Shown piece after piece: positions 1 to 12,094 of a DNA stretch of 64,000 nt (positions within the stretch are counted from its first letter, which is position 1; each line of letters opens with the position of its first letter). The translations under genes were made by a program, and so were the position numbers. The notes beneath the pieces are model-generated. The model was not told where the DNA came from, did no database searches, and saw only the letters and a list, made by a program, of their open reading frames with translations. The DNA comes from Symsagittifera roscoffensis (taxonomy: Eukaryota > Xenacoelomorpha > Acoela > Convolutidae): the NCBI RefSeq assembly GCF_963678635.1, contig NC_087063.1:81947574-82011573 (forward strand). The letters run 5' to 3'.

Positions 1-723
1 TGCGTCGAGATTATTTGGAAAATTTAAGTTAAAAGGTGTCGGTGAAATTTGGCTAATTGATGGTGTTGATGGTAGTGATAATGTTTCCGGTAGTGATGAG
101 GATGTTGTATCTGAAGAAATATCCATTGGGTCATTGGTTATTTTTGGTTCACCTTGTGTGAATGAATGTGTTGTCCAATATGGTAGTCGTGATGTTTGGT
201 TTGGGGGATTGAAGGGATTTTCACGTATTTGTTCAGATGTTGGTGTTGAACCTAAGTAATCTGAAGGTAGGCTTGAGGTGCTACGTTGTGAAAGAAGTGT
301 AGGGGTTTCTGGTAAGATACCAGTGGGGTTTTCTGGAGTGTTTTGTGATGGGGATTGAGGTATTTCAAAATGAACTCGGGGAGTTTGAAAATTTCTATTT
401 CTTCGAGGATGTATAATTTGTCTATTTATTTCGATTGTGTTTTGGTTTTGACTAGGATGTCGTATTCTACTTAGTTCTGGTGGTAGTGTTGGGTATAGAT
501 TGTATGTTGGTTCACTTAAAGGTGCTTGCCGTTGAACGGGTTCTAGTGCTTCAGATAAGCGTGCGTGTCGTTCTTCAAAAGTATATGGGTTATCTTGAAA
601 GGAAATTCGTGTAGATGTTTGAGGATTTTGGGTAGTTGAAGGTGTTGTTGGGTTATCTTGGGATGATGTCGGTGAAGACTGACTTTGTGACTGTTGGGTA
701 GCAATTTTTGATAGCTTTTTGGT
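1..723 (-). CDS. ORF5 of copy A, partial, no ATG start
   Basis: The frame opens right after a TAG at 724-726 and stays open for 241 codons to the window edge. It is collinear with ORF5 of copy B. The N-terminal part is rich in Gln, Pro, Ser, Thr and Asn. No ATG, GTG or TTG occurs in frame near its start; the first ATG comes more than 200 codons in. Many differences from copy B fall at third codon positions, which argues for selection on the protein. The function is unknown. Initiation probably needs splicing or a non-AUG start. Confidence 0.72.
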
Positions 724-731
724 CTATTCTT

Positions 732-920
732 TTAGTGAAAGAGTTTATGTTTATTATAGTATTCTTCTAAAAAAAGAATTAGGAGAATTGTTGCTAGGGC
801 GAATGTGATGATTGCTTTTTTTATACATTTGCATATTGTCAAGATGAGGGATGATAGAAATGTTATAAAAATTACAAATAGTAAAAAAATATCGGTTCTA
901 CTAAAAATGGTTCGTATCAT
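732..920 (-). CDS. ORF4 of copy A, 62-aa hydrophobic small protein
   Basis: A 62-codon ORF starting with ATG. It has two hydrophobic stretches (about residues 11-29 and 36-50) separated by a short Lys/Cys turn, as in a two-pass membrane protein. Copy B's ORF4 is nearly identical, with changes mostly near the C-terminus. Its start codon overlaps the stop of the ORF3 homologue as ATGA. No known family was recognised. A viroporin-like role is only a guess from size and hydrophobicity. Confidence 0.6.
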   Translation of the reverse strand: MIRTIFSRTDIFLLFVIFITFLSSLILTICKCIKKAIITFALATILLILFLEEYYNKHKLFH

Positions 921-1147
921 TTAGATAAGTTTTGTGAATCGTACCTGTGGATATAGTCAATAGCTTTTGAAAGTTGGAGGTATAGTTCAAATAGGGAATA
1001 GAAAATTTAAAAAATATTGCAAAAAATGATTAAGATTATTACAAAAGATTCAAAGATATCAAAAAGAAATATTATAAAAGTTTTAAGTATCGTAAAAAAT
1101 TGTTTGAGGTTTGTGATAATTATAGTGACTGATTGAGAGAAGAGCAT
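917..1147 (-). pseudogene. ORF3 of copy A, interrupted by a nonsense codon
   Basis: This is the homologue of the 76-aa hydrophobic ORF3 of copy B. It starts with ATG at 1147 and is collinear with copy B, but a TAA at 1007-1009 replaces a TTA leucine codon and leaves about 46 codons. The rest of the frame remains alignable to the ATGA overlap with ORF4. The strong Phe/Ile/Leu bias suggests membrane segments. Confidence 0.6.
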
Positions 1148-1740
1148 TTACGAAATGACTTCTTGATCGAATATTTTTTGTTGTTTGGGGCAATTTTCAA
1201 GTGTGGTCGGATTATTTATTGGTTTTTTGACAAGTGGGTTGAGTTTTGTGAAAAATTGTTGGGGGCAATTTTTATGGTGATCGGGAGGTCTTCTTTGTCT
1301 TTATTTTCATTTGTCAAATGATCTGGGGTATTTTTGAGATTTTTATACTTTAGGCTAATTAAAATGGTCGTTCTTTTACTTTAGGCTAATTTAACATATT
1401 TGTTTGGGGGGTATTTGAGGTCTGAGTTGGGGAAATATTGTTGATCTTTGGTTTATTAGATAAGGGAGGGTTATGATATTATGGTGATATTTATTTTAGT
1501 TGTCAAGTTGGAGTGGTTTGCTTATTTTTGACCTGGAGGTCGTAAAGTTATAGTTATAGATATGCCTGGAGTTTTATATGGTTCGTCTAATTGATTTGAG
1601 TTTAAGTTAGAGAAGGTGACGGATTGGATGAATCCTATTGGTTTAAATTTGAACTAGATTCATTGCGTGTTTGTCGGCATGTTATTTTGAAAAATGAAAA
1701 TTCAAAATGTTTCAAAGGTCTAAGACTGTGAAATACAAAA
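1148..1740 (-). other. Non-coding spacer between gag-pol and ORF3, copy A
   Basis: About 590 bases without a convincing gene. On the plus strand it contains two spaced copies of a TACTTTAGGCTAA word (about 1347-1390). It also has a short palindrome, GACCTGGAGGTC (about 1530-1541), followed by a TATA-like run on the element strand side. All of these are conserved in copy B, and the palindrome partly in copy C. It may hold splice acceptors or an internal promoter for the downstream genes, but this is inference. Confidence 0.4.
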
Positions 1741-4700
1741 TTAAGGTTGTTTTTGAAATTCGACTTTCTTTAATATTTTAGATTGTGGGATGAATAATTT
1801 ATAATTTTTACGTGGTTGATTTCTAAGTCGTGAAGACTCTCTATGTTCTGATTTGTCGATTTGTTCTTGGGGTATTATTTGTTCTGTCCTTTTTTTTTTT
1901 CTTTCTTTTTGAGATGTATTTTGATCTAGATTTTTTGTATTGTTTTTTGTGGTGGTTGATTTTGTATTTTGGTTTTTGAGGTGAAAATCGTTTTGTTCCT
2001 TTGTTGTACTTTCCGTATGTGGGTCATTTTGAATAACTTTTAAACTTGTAAAAGAAAATAATTGAGTTAGTTCGCGGAGTCCGTATTCTTTTGGTTAATA
2101 AGGTAATAGGTTATTTCGATGTTGAACGATTTCTTTTTTGTCTGGGTCGGTGATTTTGTATGTGACATCAGTGGGTGTTGCAATTATTTGGTATGGTCCT
2201 TTACGAAGGGGTTGTAATTTTTTAGAAATTCCTTTTTGAGTGTTAAAATTGGGTATTAAAACAAATGTTCCAATTTTTAAATCGGAGGCTGGTGTAAAGC
2301 GTGAATTTATTTGTTCATTAATGTTTTGCCTTTGTAACAACTTTTTTGTTACTTTTTGGTAAATTTCATTGTGTTTTTTATCTCTGTTTAAAATCCATTC
2401 GGTGTGTGTACCGGAGGCTAATTTAAGAATTTGTGGGTGATGAAAATGATCTTCATCGTGTGTATGTAAAGGTAGGTTATAACAAATTGAGTCTTTATTT
2501 GGTTGACAATAACCTTGTGCGTTTTTATGAGAATTTGCTGTAAACATTATTGGTTTGCGTGGCTTTTGGTTAAAAACCATTTCATATGGTGACATTCCTA
2601 GAGTTGTCGTGATTTGTGAATTATATGCTAAGGGAAATAGTTTTACATCTGCTGACCATTCAGTATATCTTGTATGATTTCCGTTGATGATACATCTAAG
2701 ATATTCTTGTAGTGAACGGTTCATACCTTCGACTAAGCCGTTTGTCCAAGGTGCATGAGATGTACGTGGTTTGTGTTTGATGTTATATAAATGACATAGT
2801 GTGATGATTTCATTATTTATGAATTCTGTACCGTTGTCTGTAACTAAAATTACTGGTAGTCCAAATTTGGCTATCCAGTGTTCATAAAGCGTTGTGTAAG
2901 CGTAATAAGCGTTACAATGTGGTACTGGGTTAAGTGCTATATAATGTGTAAATGCGTCAACAATTACCATAATGTAGGAGTTTCCTTCTGATGAGGGTGA
3001 AATTGGTCCTTTAGTATCAAATGAGATACGGTGGTTAAAGTACAAACTTTGTCCTTTAAAATCTTGTTTTTGTGCTATTTGTTTTTGATTTGGGTAAGGT
3101 TTATTTAGTTGGCATACTATACAGTCATTGCATAGTACTTTTATCCAAATTGGTGCATTTGGGAAATAAAAGTTTTGTATAAAATTTGAATATGTTTTCT
3201 CTGATCCAGAGTGTCCTTTAATATTTTGTGTATGTGAAATATTAAAAGCTATGAGAATCATACTTAAAGGGAGACAGGGAACTGTAGATTCATTTAATTT
3301 GTATTCTAGAAGGTCTGTGTTTTCGTTAATTGTTGTATTATTGAATTTTCGAAAATATCGGAGGAGTGTTTTATTTCCTAAAATAGTTGTATCTGCCTTG
3401 ACGGGTTTAGTTTTATATTTGTGCCATGATTTTAGTTGTCTAATTACTGGGTCAAGATTTTGGTATTGTTTCAATGTTGAAATTGTAATTGTTTCTGTTG
3501 GGGGGAGAAAAATGTTTTCTATTTCTAATTTAGATAAGGGTATTGTATCAAGTGGGTCATGGAGGTCAAAAACTTGATTTATTGTGTATTTTGAATCGTT
3601 CGTTTGTGGTCCTGATAAATTTATTTTATCAGTTAGGTTTTCTTTTTCAATTAGTGGAAAAAGGTCTTTTTTATGCGAGCGTTGTTTTACTCTTTTTTGT
3701 TGGGTGTTATTTTTTATCCATTGTGAGTATGGAATTGGTTTAAAAGTTGATGTTCCAAGTAGATCAACTTCGTAGTGGTTATTTTGACAATCTAAATAAA
3801 GTGGAAAGTGTTGTAGATTATTTATCTGTGATTGTTCAACGTCAGTTTTTACTGCATATTTGCATTCTAGTCGGGGTGATGTTTCGTTTTTTGCAAGGTA
3901 GAATTTTATATTTTTGGGTATTTCTACTGTAGTTTTACGTGTAAGTAATTCAGGTGGCGTATTTCGACTTAATGTGTCTGGTAATGCAAGATTCTTTCCT
4001 GCTGTCCAAACTATATGTAAGTTTGGAAATTTCATTAGAATTAATTGAAATCTGTAAACTCGGTGATTTGGGTTGGATTTTTGTGTAAAGAGAAAAATGA
4101 TTGGTTTGTGATCTGTGAATAGAACTGTTGGATGTTTTGATCCGAGTATCAGAAATTCATATTCTGTAAGTGTATAGATTATGGCTGTACATTCTCTCAT
4201 TAGGGTTGTGAGTCTTAGCTCTGCTTGAGTGAATAATCGAGAATTTGCTGATATAAGGTTCATTTTGTTTGTACCATTATGTGATTGTAATAACGCTGCG
4301 CCGATGCCAAAGTTCGAAGCATCGCACATTGCATAAAATGGTTGATTTGAATCTGGAATTGTGTTTGAAATTTGTTCAGTTAAGAGTTTCTTTATTTCTT
4401 CAAATCGTGCTTGATGTTCTGTATTCCATTCAAAATTATTTTGTTGTCTAAGTATATTATAGAATGGTCTTAGATATAATTGCATTTTATAAACATATTT
4501 GCTTAAAAAGTTTAACATTCCAAGGAATTCTTGGATTTTCTTTTTATTTGTCGGTGGTTGGAGTTTCTGAATATCGTCAATGCGTGATTTTAATGGAGTG
4601 ATTGTTTTTCTTTCTACGTTATGTCCTAAGAATTTAACTCTTGTCAAAAAGAAGTGTGATTTATCAGGGGCGGCCTTCAGATTTTCGTTCTGAAGTATTT

Positions 4701-7700
4701 GGTGATATTGTTCTAAAACATTGAACATTTCTTCTTTAGTCTGTGATTGCATAAAAACATCGTCTAAATAGGTGATTGCGTTTTTCTTGAGTATTAGTGG
4801 TCTAAAAATTTTGCTCATAAAAGCTGAAAATGCTGCTGGTCCTATGGATATTCCATAGAATAGGCGGTTGAATTCATATTGCTGATTTCCAATAACAAAT
4901 TGTGTTAAGCGTCGCGATTGTTCATCTAGTGGCATTTGATTATATGCACTATTCATGTCTGCGGTTGTAAAGTATTTTCCGTTTATTTTTGTTAAAATAA
5001 CTTGTATTGGTTCAATAGGCCAATTACACTTTGATTCATCTATGAGTGAGTTGAGGTATCTAGCGTCGAGAACGATTTTTAATGATTCTCCTTTGGCTAG
5101 AATGATAACAGGGTTGATAAATGTCTTGCCTTTTGGTTGTTCTTCTTTATTTACTGGTGATATAATATTGTATTGTTCTAAAATGTCGAGTAATCTGTTC
5201 ACTTAATCGTGTAAGTGAATTGGTACTTTACTTGCTCTTTGTTTTTTGAAAACTGCGTCTGGTTTTAATGGGAGATGTAGTGATGAGCTGATTTTGCCAA
5301 CATCAAATTTGGATGTTGCATAGACTGATGAATATTTAATTAGCTGTTTGGCTAATTTTACAAATTCGTCTTGTGTTATTTGTGAATGTTGGAAATTAAA
5401 CATTGTTAAAAATTTCTGTTGATTCTCTGTGTAGTTATTTATGTTGAATGTCGGTTTGAAATATGGGGTTTTTGTGAAATAATCCGTATTTCTTTTTTCG
5501 TTGCTTATTATATTATTTATGGATAATTCTTCATTAAGAATTGTGGATTGACAAATATCTAATAATTGGAGTATATTATTTACGCGATATGCTTTTTCGT
5601 GTATTGGTGATATTGTAGCGTTGGTTTCGCAATAGCCTAAAAGTCCTAAAGGTAATGTTACTTGGTAAGGTGTATTGTTGTATACATGTAGAGATATAAT
5701 ATCTGAATTCGAGTTTTTCAAATATTTTATGGATGAGATTGTGATTTTGAAAAACTTATGGATAGGTTTGAATTCAAAGTCTGACATATAGAGTTGTTGT
5801 TTATTTTGTTTTTTATCATATTGGTGAACTTGTTTTATTGAAAAATTATATATGTTTCCTGATAGTGGTTTCAGGTGTTTTCTTTGTTGGTTATATATTG
5901 GATAAAATTTTGAAAAGAATGGTGGTTGTTTGTTTAATCTTTGAAAAAATGTTAGGGATGTGTCTTTTGTTTTTGTGTATTTATCTTTGATTAGTATTTT
6001 ACTGTTTAATATGTTGATTGTTGGTATATATTTAGAGATAAATGGTATTCCAATGATATTGTGTTTAATATCAGTGATATGGAATATTTGTTTAAATGGT
6101 TTAGTTAAAATTTTATTTTGCTCCATTGTTCTTGTGGGGAGAAGAAATAATTGAATTTTTCCATAGTTTACCAATGTTCATCCTTGTGCTGTTGCTAGTT
6201 TACTGGAGGTTTCAAGAGGTGTTAATTTTGGGTGTAATGTTTTTATCTCATTCCATGTGGGAATGTTTATTATGTTTGATTCTGCTCCTGAATCAATTAA
6301 AAAATCAATTTCAAGATCTGGTGGTTGAAATTCTTTGTTTCTTGGACTTTCTAAGAGAAATGGTATTGTCCAAATTTTTTCTTTGGGTTGTTCTTTTTGT
6401 ATATTTTGATAGATGTGATTTGTATTCAAGCATTTTGTTTTGTCATTCTCATTGGGTTGATTTGTAGTGTTAATTCCATTAGTTTTTTGCGTCGTCGGTG
6501 TGGAATGGATGGGTTCAATATAATAATTGTGAAGGAGTTCTGATTGATTTTCATATATGTGTGAAGAAAATGGTTGTTCATATATAATAGCTTCATAGTC
6601 ATTTCCGACTGCTATCATATTGATGGAGATAGTGTTTTCTGTTTCACTTTCTGAGTCTGATGATCCACAGTTTATTTGATTGAGTTGTAACGTATCATTT
6701 ACTGTGTCATCAATACATGGAGGGTCTGATGTTGTTTCTGGATTTGATTGTACTTGATTTATATTTCTTTGATGTTTAGGTGTACTACTTCTATGGCGAT
6801 TATTAGAATTATTATAATGATTATTATTCCTGTGTGGTGATTGCGAATAATTTCTATAACGATTATTATAGCTTGAATGTCGATTTTGTGAATTATTTCG
6901 TGATCTTTTTTGATAATTATTGTTTGGTCTGTTATAGTTTGATCTATTATATGAGTTATTCCTTGATCGATTGTTCGGGTAATTCTGGTTTCGGTTGTTT
7001 GAATAACTTCTATTTCGATTATTGGAGTAGTTTCTATTTCTATTATATGATGAGTTTCGTGATTGATTGTTTGGATAGTAATTATTTCTTGATTGGGAAT
7101 TAGATCTAGAAACAAATTGTGTTGTGTTCGAATTTGATCTGGAGTAGTTATTTCGACTATTTGGTCTATTGTAATGATTTTTTGACGAATTTTGTGTATT
7201 TCTTCGTTCTGGCGATCTTCCTCTATAACTTGAGTTATGTGGTGATTGATTTCTTGTTTAATTTGTATTGTTCGGGAGTGGTTTTCCTGAACTGTTGTTG
7301 CTGTACACAGTTTTGTTCGGTAGATTTTGATCTTTTTTCATGTATTGATAGAATGATTTATTTGGTTCCTTATATTTTTGAGGTTTATTTTGATTGTCTT
7401 GCTGTTTTTGTCTACATTCAGAAATACTATGTCCGTATCGTCGGCAATAATTACACCATTTTTTGAAAGATGGTTTGCCTTTAAAGTTTGGGTGTTTTTC
7501 GTAAATATTGAGTATTTCAGTGATTTTTTCAACGAGGTCTGTATCTGATTCCTGTATATTGTTGATACTTGTGGTATTTGTTTCGATTCGGTTAACATAT
7601 TGTAATTTCAGATTTTCTGTTTCTTCGAGTTTCATTGTGATTTCTGCTTGTTCTAGTTTGTCTACTAGTTTTCGAAAAACTAAATCGGGTTCTCGAATTG

Positions 7701-9987
7701 AAGAAGGATGGGATGCTCTCTTTTTTATTGCTATTTTCCTTAATTGCGGTGTTAAGGTCATCATTAGGATTTCTGTCATCTTTGTGTTTTTATAGTCATG
7801 TGTATTTAATGAATATGCTTTTCGAACTAGTGTTTCGATGCGTACTGCTAATTGCTTGATGGTTTCATTTGGTAATCTGCGAATTTCATTACATAAAACT
7901 CTTTGTTGTTGTTTGTTTCTTTCGGTGTCAAACATTTTTGAAAATTCTTGTGTAAACCTTTTCCAATTTGATTTTATTTCTAGAGGCAATACTGAAAACC
8001 ATTTTTGGGCTGCGCCGTCTAAAGTTGTTTGTATCAACGCTGTGCGTCGATGTATCCAGTTTTGATGTAGTGGCGTATTAATTGGTTCAGGTCCTATATT
8101 TAAAATCAAATTTGCTGTTACTGCATTTAAATAGTCTTCTACAGAATATTCAGGGTCTGTTCCTGTGAATACCATTAAAGGTTTATTTGATGTTATTGAT
8201 GATCCACCCATAAGGTATGGATTCATTGTCATTTGTAATGAATCTGCTGCATTTGGCATTTGAGAAAAATTTGAAAGTTGATTTCTTGTTATTTCGTGTT
8301 GTTGAAGATAATATGGGAGTGGTATTTCATTTTGCATTTGTGTCGGTTGATACGAGTGTGTGATCATTGGGTTTTGTTGCTGAATTGGTTGAAAATATTG
8401 TGTATTAATTGGGTTTTGTTGCTGAATTGGTTGTTGATTTTGTGTATCTATCGGTTGTGGAGAAAAAATTCTATGATTTGTATGTGGTTTCTGTACTCCT
8501 TGTCCACGATATTCTTGATTATATGGTGCAAATATATCTGGTTGTAAAAAATCATCATCTGAGGATAAGTAATCCATTTGATAAGATGTTTGTTTTTTAT
8601 TTTTATTTTGTTGAAAAAATGGATAGTTTTCACTACGATCCTGTGAAGGATGTAAATTTGTTTGAAAATTTACTGAATTAGTTTGTGCCATTGGGTTATC
8701 CCAGTTTCGAGATCTTGTATAATTATTAAAATTTTTTTGTGGGGGATAATTTGTTTTTGATGGATGTGTGTAATTATAATTATGTTCTGCAAAATTGTTT
8801 CTAGTGAACGTTTTACGTGTTTTTGACGGTATTGTCATGGGTCTGTATGTTTGATAATCCATGTGTGAATATTTTGGGGCAACCGAAGGTTTAACGGTTG
8901 ATTGTAAGGTTACCTGTGTTTGTGAAGGGTTTGTATTTCTTGGTGTTGTTAAATTTGGACGTATCGGTGAAATGCTTTGTTGTGTAGTTGTTGTGTGTAC
9001 GATTTCTTCATTTATGAAGTGTGATGGTGTCTGGATATCTTGTTGGGTGAGATTTCTAGTTCCATTGAGGTTTTCATTGTGTATGACTGTGGAGTTTAAA
9101 CTATTATTTTGCATATCAGGTAAAAATGTATTATAGTTTAATGGTGTTGCATCAATGGTTAATGGTATTACTCTTACATAATCTCTTACATAAGATATCG
9201 TACTTATTGCTTGACTTGAGATTGATTGTGGGCAGTTTATGAATGCGGGATGAGACCATTCGGGGTCCCAAACATAGTCCGATTGTTCTGTGATGGCAGT
9301 ATCATCGTTTGAGTTTTGGGGTCTAAAATTTTTTCTTGCTTGTGAAATTAAATCAATATTATGTGTGAAATAATCTATTATGAACCATGCCAAAATTTTT
9401 TGTAAGTCGTGTTTTGTATGTTGTGAAACTTCATCTTTCGTGAAATTTTCTTTAATTATATTTAGAAAACTAGAGAGTAGTGTGATTTCATGTCGTACTC
9501 TTATGTGTTTAGATGTTTCTGTCGGTGAGACATTTGGGATTGGGATTTCGTTTTCTAATATCGAGATATAACTATATATTATTGCAAAAACTTCATTGGT
9601 GAATATGGAGTTTGCTCTTTGTGAGTTATGATATTGTATGCTTTTTATATATTCTGAGAATACTTTTGAAAATTCTAAATCAAGGTCGTCTGTTTGAAGA
9701 ATCACATATTTGCTGTGATTTTGGTTTGGTGAGCTGAATTCTATAGAGTAGATTCCGTATTGTTGTGTTAAGTTGCATATATCTTTCAAATAGTGATCGA
9801 TAATTTGTCTTTTGATTTTTACATCTGGGAACTCTGTTTTACATGGACTGATTCCGTGTTCAAACAAATTTAAGAGTAAATTTTTGCAAAATATATGCTG
9901 TCCTCTATCAGTGGTTGCATCTACGATAAAGGGGAAGATATCATCATCATCTGGACTTTCTTCACCTGGGGTGTGTGTTGAGCTCAT
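1741..9987 (-). pseudogene. gag-pol: gag-pol of copy A, split by four in-frame stops
   Basis: This is the homologue of the 2740-aa Gag-Pol of copy B in one continuous frame from ATG at 9987. Four nonsense codons interrupt it: TAA at 7258-7260 just after the nucleocapsid zinc knuckle, TGA at 6178-6180 after the protease motif, TAA before the RT domain (about 5203-5205), and TAA near 2095-2097 close to the C-terminus. No frameshift was seen, and length differences near the end are multiples of three. The zinc knuckle is complete here (C-X2-C-X4-H-X4-C, about residue 845 onward). The DSG protease, YLDD reverse transcriptase and DD35E integrase motifs are all present. The copy cannot make the full polyprotein without readthrough. 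Confidence 0.93.
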
Positions 9988-10429
9988 TTTTTCGTTTGAT
10001 GACTATTAATATGTAATTATCAATGTGTCTAATTGGTTGATTCCAATTGTATAAATGTACTGGTTTGTGTTTATATTGCTTTTTTATTCTTCTTTTTCTT
10101 CTTTTTGATGAATTTGAAGTTGTTTCTGAGTCGGAAAAATATAATTGATCGTGAATGGGGCAATTTTTATCTATAGATTCTTTTAATTTATAAAGTTCGT
10201 CTAAACTGCTGGTTTCTGATTCTGACAATGCGTTTCGGTTTTTTGAAAATCTTTTTCGTGTTATTTGTCTTTGTTTGGTTTTTATTTTTCTTTTTAGTGT
10301 TTGTCGTTTTGTTCTAATGTATCCAACTGTTTGTGTATGAGGTGTGATTACAAGGTCGTATTTTTTGTTATCTATTTCACAATTGTGTAAAACGATTGTT
10401 TGTTTATTTCCTAGGTTTTTAAATGACAT
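9962..10429 (-). CDS. ORF1 of copy A, 155-aa basic protein
   Basis: An intact 155-codon ORF with an ATG start, overlapping the gag start by 26 nt in another frame, exactly as in copy B. It is rich in Lys and Arg, with clusters such as KRQTLKRKIK in the N-terminal half and KRRKRRIKK in the second half. A Ser/Glu/Asp-rich stretch lies between. It could be a nuclear or nucleic-acid-binding regulatory protein. No family was recognised. Conservation of the whole frame in a copy whose gag-pol is broken suggests recent decay. Confidence 0.68.
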   Translation of the reverse strand: MSFKNLGNKQTIVLHNCEIDNKKYDLVITPHTQTVGYIRTKRQTLKRKIKTKQRQITRKRFSKNRNALSESETSSLDELYKLKESIDKNCPIHDQLYFSDSETTSNSSKRRKRRIKKQYKHKPVHLYNWNQPIRHIDNYILIVIKRKNELNTHPR

Positions 10430-11363
10430 AAGGTTTAGGATGACGGATGCAAAGAGTTGTTAAATGATTTCTATTTTCTTAGACTGTTAGTCCTTACGAT
10501 TTTTTGGTTAGCTTAACCTGGGTCTACCTGGATTTGTTCAGGGTTGGAGAGAAAAGTATATCGATTCCGAAGAATGATTTTATACTTTCTCGTGGCTAGT
10601 ATAAGCTAAGGTGTTAACTTACTTAATCTTACTTAAGGGTAGTGATTGTGTTCAAGGGTTGGAGAATAGTAAATCGATCCACAAGGTTCAGGTATAATTA
10701 GAACGCGAGTAGTTCGTTAGATACTATTTTAAACTTACTAAGTCTAAGATTTATCCTGGGTCTGGTAAGAGGGGGGATCAAGTGAAGGATGAATAACCGA
10801 AGTTCTTCACTGTTTATCCTAATTTGAATGATTAGTTTTGTTCAAAAATTTCTGTTAGTCCTGGGTTTTTAGAAAGGGTTGGATAGTGAATCGACGTTTG
10901 AGGTCGTTAGACACTAGCTAAGTGGGTGGGGGAGAACAAAATTGTTCTTTTTGATCCAAGGATAGGCCTTGATGATCAAGTTTTATATTTAATTAAATAG
11001 AAAATGATTTAAGATCCAAGGATGAGCCTTGATGATCTGATTTTAAATTTAAGTGAATTTAAGTTTAAAATGATTTAAATTTGTGTAGAGAAAAGATTTA
11101 GTGTTTTTATGATATTAGTGAGCTTATGAATGCTGTTATGTTTAGGTGATGAAGCTGGAACAACAGGATGATTTATGATTACTTAACCATTTATTGTCAT
11201 GCTACTAATTTTTGTTTTGTTTTTCAATAAATATTTTCCAAACATGTTTTATATAATACTGCAGAATTTAGGAAAACGATCTGAGATCTTTTTATCAATC
11301 GTTATTGTATATTAATAATTTTGTTTAGCGCCTGAAATGATTTTGAAGATTGACTTCAAGATT
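10430..11363 (-). promoter_or_regulatory. Long untranslated leader of copy A
   Basis: About 930 bases between ORF0 and ORF1. It holds three related modules, each with a GGGTTGG core followed by an ATCGA word and a CGTTAGA-type word in the last two. They lie near 10535-10610, 10655-10740 and 10875-10925. Further right are two copies of a short hairpin motif of the type CAAGG-N5-CCTTG, at about 10962-10976 and 11015-11029. The same layout occurs in copies B and C. It is a candidate packaging, dimerisation or translation-control region. Confidence 0.5.
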
Positions 11364-11597
11364 TTATGTTTGCAAATGAAAATCTAAATTCATTGCTAGT
11401 AGTATTCTAAATACAAAAGTTTGTGTTGGCTTTTGCCGAACTATCATATAACTATATGGTAAGTTTCTACTTTGTCGTATGTCGTCTCTGGTTCGAGGTC
11501 TTCTTGCAATTCCGGGTAGTTCTCTTATCGTTCGGAATATTGGCTTTGATCTATTGAGTCGTAGAGACATTTCGATTAAATTATCGTCGTGTAACAT
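11364..11597 (-). CDS. ORF0 of copy A, 77-aa leader ORF
   Basis: This 77-codon ATG ORF is the first open frame after the PBS. It matches ORF0 of copy B at about 71 of 77 residues. It is Arg-rich, with RRPRTRDDIRQSR near the middle. A second in-frame Met at codon 10 may be the real start, because copy C keeps that Met and the following residues but not the first nine codons. It could be a leader peptide, a spliced first exon or an upstream ORF that regulates translation. No homologue was recognised. Confidence 0.5.
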   Translation of the reverse strand: MLHDDNLIEMSLRLNRSKPIFRTIRELPGIARRPRTRDDIRQSRNLPYSYMIVRQKPTQTFVFRILLAMNLDFHLQT

Positions 11598-11664
11598 TTT
11601 AAAAATGTTTTGTCTAAATTCTAATCTATTTTTGGTTAATTCTAAGCTATTAAGGTCTTGTTCG

Positions 11665-11682
11665 AGACTTATGGTCGCACCA
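11665..11682 (-). other. Primer-binding site of copy A
   Basis: Two bases inside the 5' LTR edge, the element strand reads TGGTGCGACCAT. This begins with the TGG expected to pair with a tRNA CCA end. The same sequence is found in copy B and partly in copy C. The tRNA was not identified. Confidence 0.65.
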
Positions 11683-11684
11683 GA

Positions 11685-12094
11685 TGTGTTAGGACCGAAG
11701 TGTATAACTCATAGAGTAATTTCGGATAGGGTACACCGTCTGCTCGTCACGCTATCTTATTTTCGGCCGGATAGATTCGTGCAACTTCTTAGTCTAATAC
11801 CAATCCTAATCTTACTCTTATACTATCTAGTCTCAGGTTGTTTAACTAGTCTCTGCTAGGCTCAATAGATCTAGGGTATACTGGTTTATTGCGGCTGCTG
11901 AAATCTTCTTGGAGAGTCAACTAATTTCTAAGTTAAATTCAAATCTCTCTGGTGCTGAAATTACTAGTAATTTCAGCACTTACAAATAAGTGGATTGTTA
12001 GTCAGATGGATCATGATTGGTTAATATTAAATACTTTACATTGGTAAAATATCTAATTTATCCAATCATAAAATGTAGTTTAGATCAGGTTCCA
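11685..12094 (-). repeat. 5' LTR of copy A
   Basis: A 410-bp LTR, TG...CA in either reading direction, close to the copy B LTRs. On the element strand it begins TGGAACCTGATC. It contains CCAAT-like words in the U3 part, an AATAAA signal, and a perfect 28-bp palindrome at 11952-11979. The four bases outside it (12095-12098) are TTTG, which would be the target duplication if the other LTR outside the window is flanked by the same bases. Confidence 0.93.

Larger units (their letters stand above)
1..12094 (-). mobile_element. Retrovirus-like LTR element, copy A (3' part outside window)
   Basis: This is a minus-strand copy of the same element family as copies B and C. Its 5' LTR lies at the high-coordinate end (11685-12094), followed by the PBS, ORF0, ORF1, gag-pol, ORF3, ORF4 and the first 241 codons of ORF5. 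The env-like gene, ORF7 and 3' LTR would lie left of the window. Gene order and spacing match copy B almost base for base, and similarity is high across coding and non-coding parts. Gag-pol and ORF3 carry in-frame stop codons, so this copy looks defective, but no frameshift was seen. Confidence 0.93.

Noticed and set aside
9812-10009. Plus-strand ORF over the gag start
   Set aside because: Antisense to the well-supported ORF1/gag overlap, with no independent evidence.
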